Of a stretch of DNA of 64,000 bases, positions 61,959 to 64,000 are shown piece by piece. A program made the translations under genes and the position numbers. The stretch is from Chelatococcus sp. YT9 (lineage in GTDB: Bacteria > Pseudomonadota > Alphaproteobacteria > Rhizobiales > Beijerinckiaceae), in assembly GCF_018398315.1 (NCBI RefSeq), contig NZ_JAHBRW010000002.1, forward strand, positions 356,637-420,636, written 5' to 3'. A model generated the notes under the pieces. That model searched no databases, was not told where the DNA came from, and saw nothing but the letters and a program-made list of their open reading frames with translations. Each line of letters starts with the position of its first letter. Position 1 is the stretch's first letter.

Positions 61959-63284
61959 ATGGCGCGCTCCCGCAAGCTTCTCCTCCATGCCAGCGCTGCG
62001 GCTGCAGTCCTCGCCCTCGCTGCTTGCAGCGAACAGCCGCTGCCGGAGGAGGCCGGATATGGCCCGAACCCGACATTGCCGGAGCCGAAATCCTCATGGC
62101 TACCAACCATCAAGGTTGCGAAGGCCATTGGCTGGAAGGGCGATGAAAAGCCCACACCGCTCGCTGGCGGACAGGTGACCGCCTTCGCCACGGGACTCCA
62201 ACATCCCCGCTGGCTCTATGCACTGCCCAATGGCGATATCCTGGTCGCCGAGAGCGATGCCCCACCAAAGCCCGATGACAAGCGGGGCGGCCTTCGCGCC
62301 TGGGTGCAGGGCCTGTTCATGGAGCGGGCCGGATCTCGGACACCGAGCGCAAACCGTATCAGCCTGCTGCGCGACGCGGACGGCGATGGGGTCGCCGAGA
62401 CGAAGAGCATCTATCTCGACAACCTGAACTCACCTTTCGGAATGGCGTTGATTAAGGATCAGCTCTACGTCGCCAACGCGGACTCGGTGGTGCGCGTGCC
62501 TTATGTCGCGGGCGAGACAAAGAATGCTGAGAAGCCGGTCAAGGTTGCGGACCTCCCAGCGGGGCGGAACCATCACTGGACAAAGAGCCTGGTTGCCAGT
62601 GCCGACGGCTCGCGCCTCTACGTCGGGGTCGGCTCTAATTCCAATGTGGCCGAAAATGGCATGGCTGAAGAGGAAAACCGCGCCGCTGTCCTGGAGATCG
62701 AGCCGCAGAACGGGACCACCCGGGTCTTTGCAAGCGGTTTGCGCAACCCCGTTGGCATCGACTGGAATCCGACAACCGGCGAGTTGTGGGTCGCTGTCAA
62801 CGAGCGCGACGAGATCGGCGACGACTTGGTGCCTGACTACATGACGTCGGTAAAGCGCGACGGCTTCTATGGCTGGCCTTACAGCTATTATGGCCAGATC
62901 GTCGACGAGCGCGTGGAGCCGCAGCGACCCGACCTTGTCGCGAAGGCGATCAAGCCGGACTACGCCCTCGGTTCCCATACGGCTTCGTTGGGACTGACCT
63001 TCGTCAAGGAAGGTCAGATCAGTCCAAGCTATGCTGGCGGCGCCTTCATCGGCCAGCATGGCTCCTGGAACAGGGCGAGCCCGGTCGGCTACCGCGTGAT
63101 ATTCGTGCCTTTCGTTGAGGGCAAGCCATCTGGCCCGCCGCGCCCAGTTCTTACAGGGTTCCTGAACAACGACGGGGAGGCGCGCGGTCGCCCCGTTGGC
63201 GTGCTGGTTGACGGACGGAATGGGCTATTGGTCGCCGACGACGTTGGTAATGCTGTCTGGCGCGTGGTTCTGCCTCCGAGCTGA
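61959..63284 (+). CDS. sorbosone/glucose dehydrogenase family lipoprotein (PQQ type)
   Basis: A 441-residue exported protein. The leader MARSRKLLLHASAAAAVLAL ends in a lipobox LAAC. The mature part is a six-bladed propeller of the GSDH/sorbosone dehydrogenase family: GLQHPRWLYALPNGDILVAE, NSPFGMALIKDQLYVAN, ASGLRNPVGIDWNPTTGELW and HGSWNRASPVGYRV. Such enzymes use PQQ to oxidise aldoses or sorbosone at the membrane and pass electrons to quinone or cytochrome. It is divergent from the oxidase operon, suggesting electron supply to the same chain. Confidence 0.88.
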   Translation: MARSRKLLLHASAAAAVLALAACSEQPLPEEAGYGPNPTLPEPKSSWLPTIKVAKAIGWKGDEKPTPLAGGQVTAFATGLQHPRWLYALPNGDILVAESDAPPKPDDKRGGLRAWVQGLFMERAGSRTPSANRISLLRDADGDGVAETKSIYLDNLNSPFGMALIKDQLYVANADSVVRVPYVAGETKNAEKPVKVADLPAGRNHHWTKSLVASADGSRLYVGVGSNSNVAENGMAEEENRAAVLEIEPQNGTTRVFASGLRNPVGIDWNPTTGELWVAVNERDEIGDDLVPDYMTSVKRDGFYGWPYSYYGQIVDERVEPQRPDLVAKAIKPDYALGSHTASLGLTFVKEGQISPSYAGGAFIGQHGSWNRASPVGYRVIFVPFVEGKPSGPPRPVLTGFLNNDGEARGRPVGVLVDGRNGLLVADDVGNAVWRVVLPPS

Positions 63285-63315
63285 CGTCGGGATCGCTGGC
63301 TAGCCTCGAGAAGGC

Positions 63316-63330
63316 GGGTCGAGTCGACCC
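63316..63330. repeat. short inverted repeat after the sorbosone dehydrogenase gene
   Basis: GGGTCGA-G-TCGACCC is perfect over seven bases per arm. It lies 31 bases after the stop at 63284 and has no T tract, so it is a weak terminator candidate or a protein-binding site. Confidence 0.35.
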
Positions 63331-63486
63331 ATCGCGGGCGCCTCCTCATAGGTCGTCCCTCCAATATGATCACCCCAGAGCGGGCCGGCGACGTTCCGGG
63401 GGTGAGCCACGGCCCAGTACTCATAGGGAGCCGAGGCCCTGATCATGTGCAGCTGACATCACGTCTTTTCGTACATCAGCCAAGCT

Positions 63487-63511
63487 CGAACCAACCGCAT
63501 CCATGGGCGTT
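63487..63511 (+). promoter_or_regulatory. near-consensus EcfG-type promoter
   Basis: CGAAC (63487-63491), 16 bases, CGTT (63508-63511). It ends only eight bases before the ATG of the small glycine-zipper gene at 63520, so the transcript would be almost leaderless. Confidence 0.35.
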
Positions 63512-63519
63512 CTTCCCGT

Positions 63520-63666
63520 ATGGGAACGTGGATTTCAGCTGGCGTCGGAATAGGGGCAGTCCTCGGCACCCTCCTCGATAATTTGGCAGTCGGCATCGCG
63601 TTGGGCATAGCAGTTGGAGCTGCGGCGGGCCATGCGCTGAAGGAGCGGGGGCCACCATCGAATTGA
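63520..63666 (+). CDS. small glycine-zipper protein
   Basis: A 48-residue frame encodes MGTWISAGVGIGAVLGTLLD, then AVGIALGIAVGAAAGHALKE. The regular glycine spacing gives one or two membrane-inserting helices, like small glycine-zipper stress proteins. No strong ribosome-binding site is visible, and the near-consensus promoter is very close. The composition is distinctive enough to list. Confidence 0.5.
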   Translation: MGTWISAGVGIGAVLGTLLDNLAVGIALGIAVGAAAGHALKERGPPSN

Positions 63667-64000
63667 GCCCACCGCCAACCTTCAGATCAGTGGCCTCATC
63701 CGGTCATTCGAAGTATACTCAGCGATAAATCGACAGTTTTCGATATCCACGCCGGTGGATTTCATGATCTGGAAACAGGGTCACGCTGATTCGCACCTGA
63801 CCTTGCAGCCCGATCACAAGGGAGCTCCGTTCAACATCGGCCACATGCTCGCCCGCAATGTTTATGCTTTGGACGACGGGCTGAGGCAAGGGCCGGGTCA
63901 TATCGCACGGTCATTCTGCTCCTTGCGGACAGCTTGCGTCACCAGCCGGAACTCCTCGCCAGCCCGGAATAGCCACGGCGATCCGCCACCGCGCTCGGCA
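63667..64000. other. 334-base end region, one weak minus-strand frame
   Basis: The only candidate gene is a 60-residue minus-strand frame at 63719-63901, with the segment SSLVIGLQGQVRISVTLFPD and an AAGGAG 21 bases upstream of its ATG, too far to be a normal ribosome-binding site. I do not recognise the product. Nothing else is visible before the window edge. Confidence 0.3.

Noticed and set aside
1-64000. tRNA/rRNA genes, CRISPR arrays, insertion sequences, prophage
   Set aside because: No cloverleaf-like sequence, repeat-spacer array, transposase, integrase or phage structural gene was recognised by eye; a dedicated scan was not possible.

Overview
The window is about 64 kb of GC-rich DNA from an alphaproteobacterium, most probably a member of the Hyphomicrobiales (Rhizobiales). 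The support is the gene content (many sugar/peptide ABC and TRAP importers, a DUF982 gene, CsbD/KGG/DUF892/DUF3008 stress genes) and a series of promoters of the GGAAC-N16/17-nGTT type used by the alphaproteobacterial general-stress sigma factor EcfG. The genus cannot be fixed from the sequence alone. No rRNA, tRNA, CRISPR array, insertion sequence or replication origin was seen.

Layout, 0-41 kb: a catabolic mosaic. (1) 1-5.2 kb: TRAP transporter (dctP partial, dctQ, dctM), class III aminotransferase, a binding-protein-like protein without signal peptide, and a DUF336 protein. (2) 5.2-13.2 kb: PfkB sugar kinase (minus), AraC regulator, then an ABC sugar importer (binding protein plus two permeases), an FAD oxidoreductase and a xylitol/sorbitol-type dehydrogenase. 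(3) 13.2-19.8 kb: a second sugar ABC importer with a sugar-phosphate isomerase/epimerase-like protein and a Gfo/Idh/MocA dehydrogenase, divergent from a ROK repressor with a strong palindromic operator. (4) 19.8-23.2 kb: DHA2-type MFS exporter/LysR pair and a VapBC toxin-antitoxin pair. (5) 23.4-40.8 kb: PdxA2-like dehydrogenase, DeoR regulator and DUF1537 kinase (four-carbon acid-sugar pathway), IclR regulator, HyuA/HyuB (oxoprolinase/hydantoinase), a complete peptide-type ABC importer, DAO-type FAD oxidase, SDR, aldehyde dehydrogenase and RidA. A twin operator lies between hyuA and the importer. (6) 42.2-47.1 kb: a third sugar ABC importer with an SMP-30 lactonase, followed by the decayed remains of a SorC-family regulator. 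None of the three sugar ABC importers has its own ATPase, so they probably share one encoded elsewhere.

Layout, 41-64 kb: a stress island interleaved with system (6). L,D-transpeptidase, CsbD, GlsB/YeaQ, DUF892, KGG protein, small hypotheticals, a TPP-dependent pyruvate oxidase/acetolactate synthase-like enzyme, DUF3008, an SDR, and a cytochrome oxidase operon (CtaG-like assembly factor, triheme cytochrome c, CoxB-cytochrome c fusion, CoxA-CoxC fusion, small membrane protein) divergent from a sorbosone dehydrogenase lipoprotein. Nine consensus and three near-consensus EcfG-type promoters were found by eye, almost all just upstream of these genes. The working picture is a general-stress regulon that also switches the respiratory chain.

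The most notable observations are the dense EcfG promoter array including the oxidase operon, the SorC pseudogene, the palindromic operators, an orphan terminator near 52.0 kb that may mark a small RNA, and several small genes not obvious from ORF length alone.
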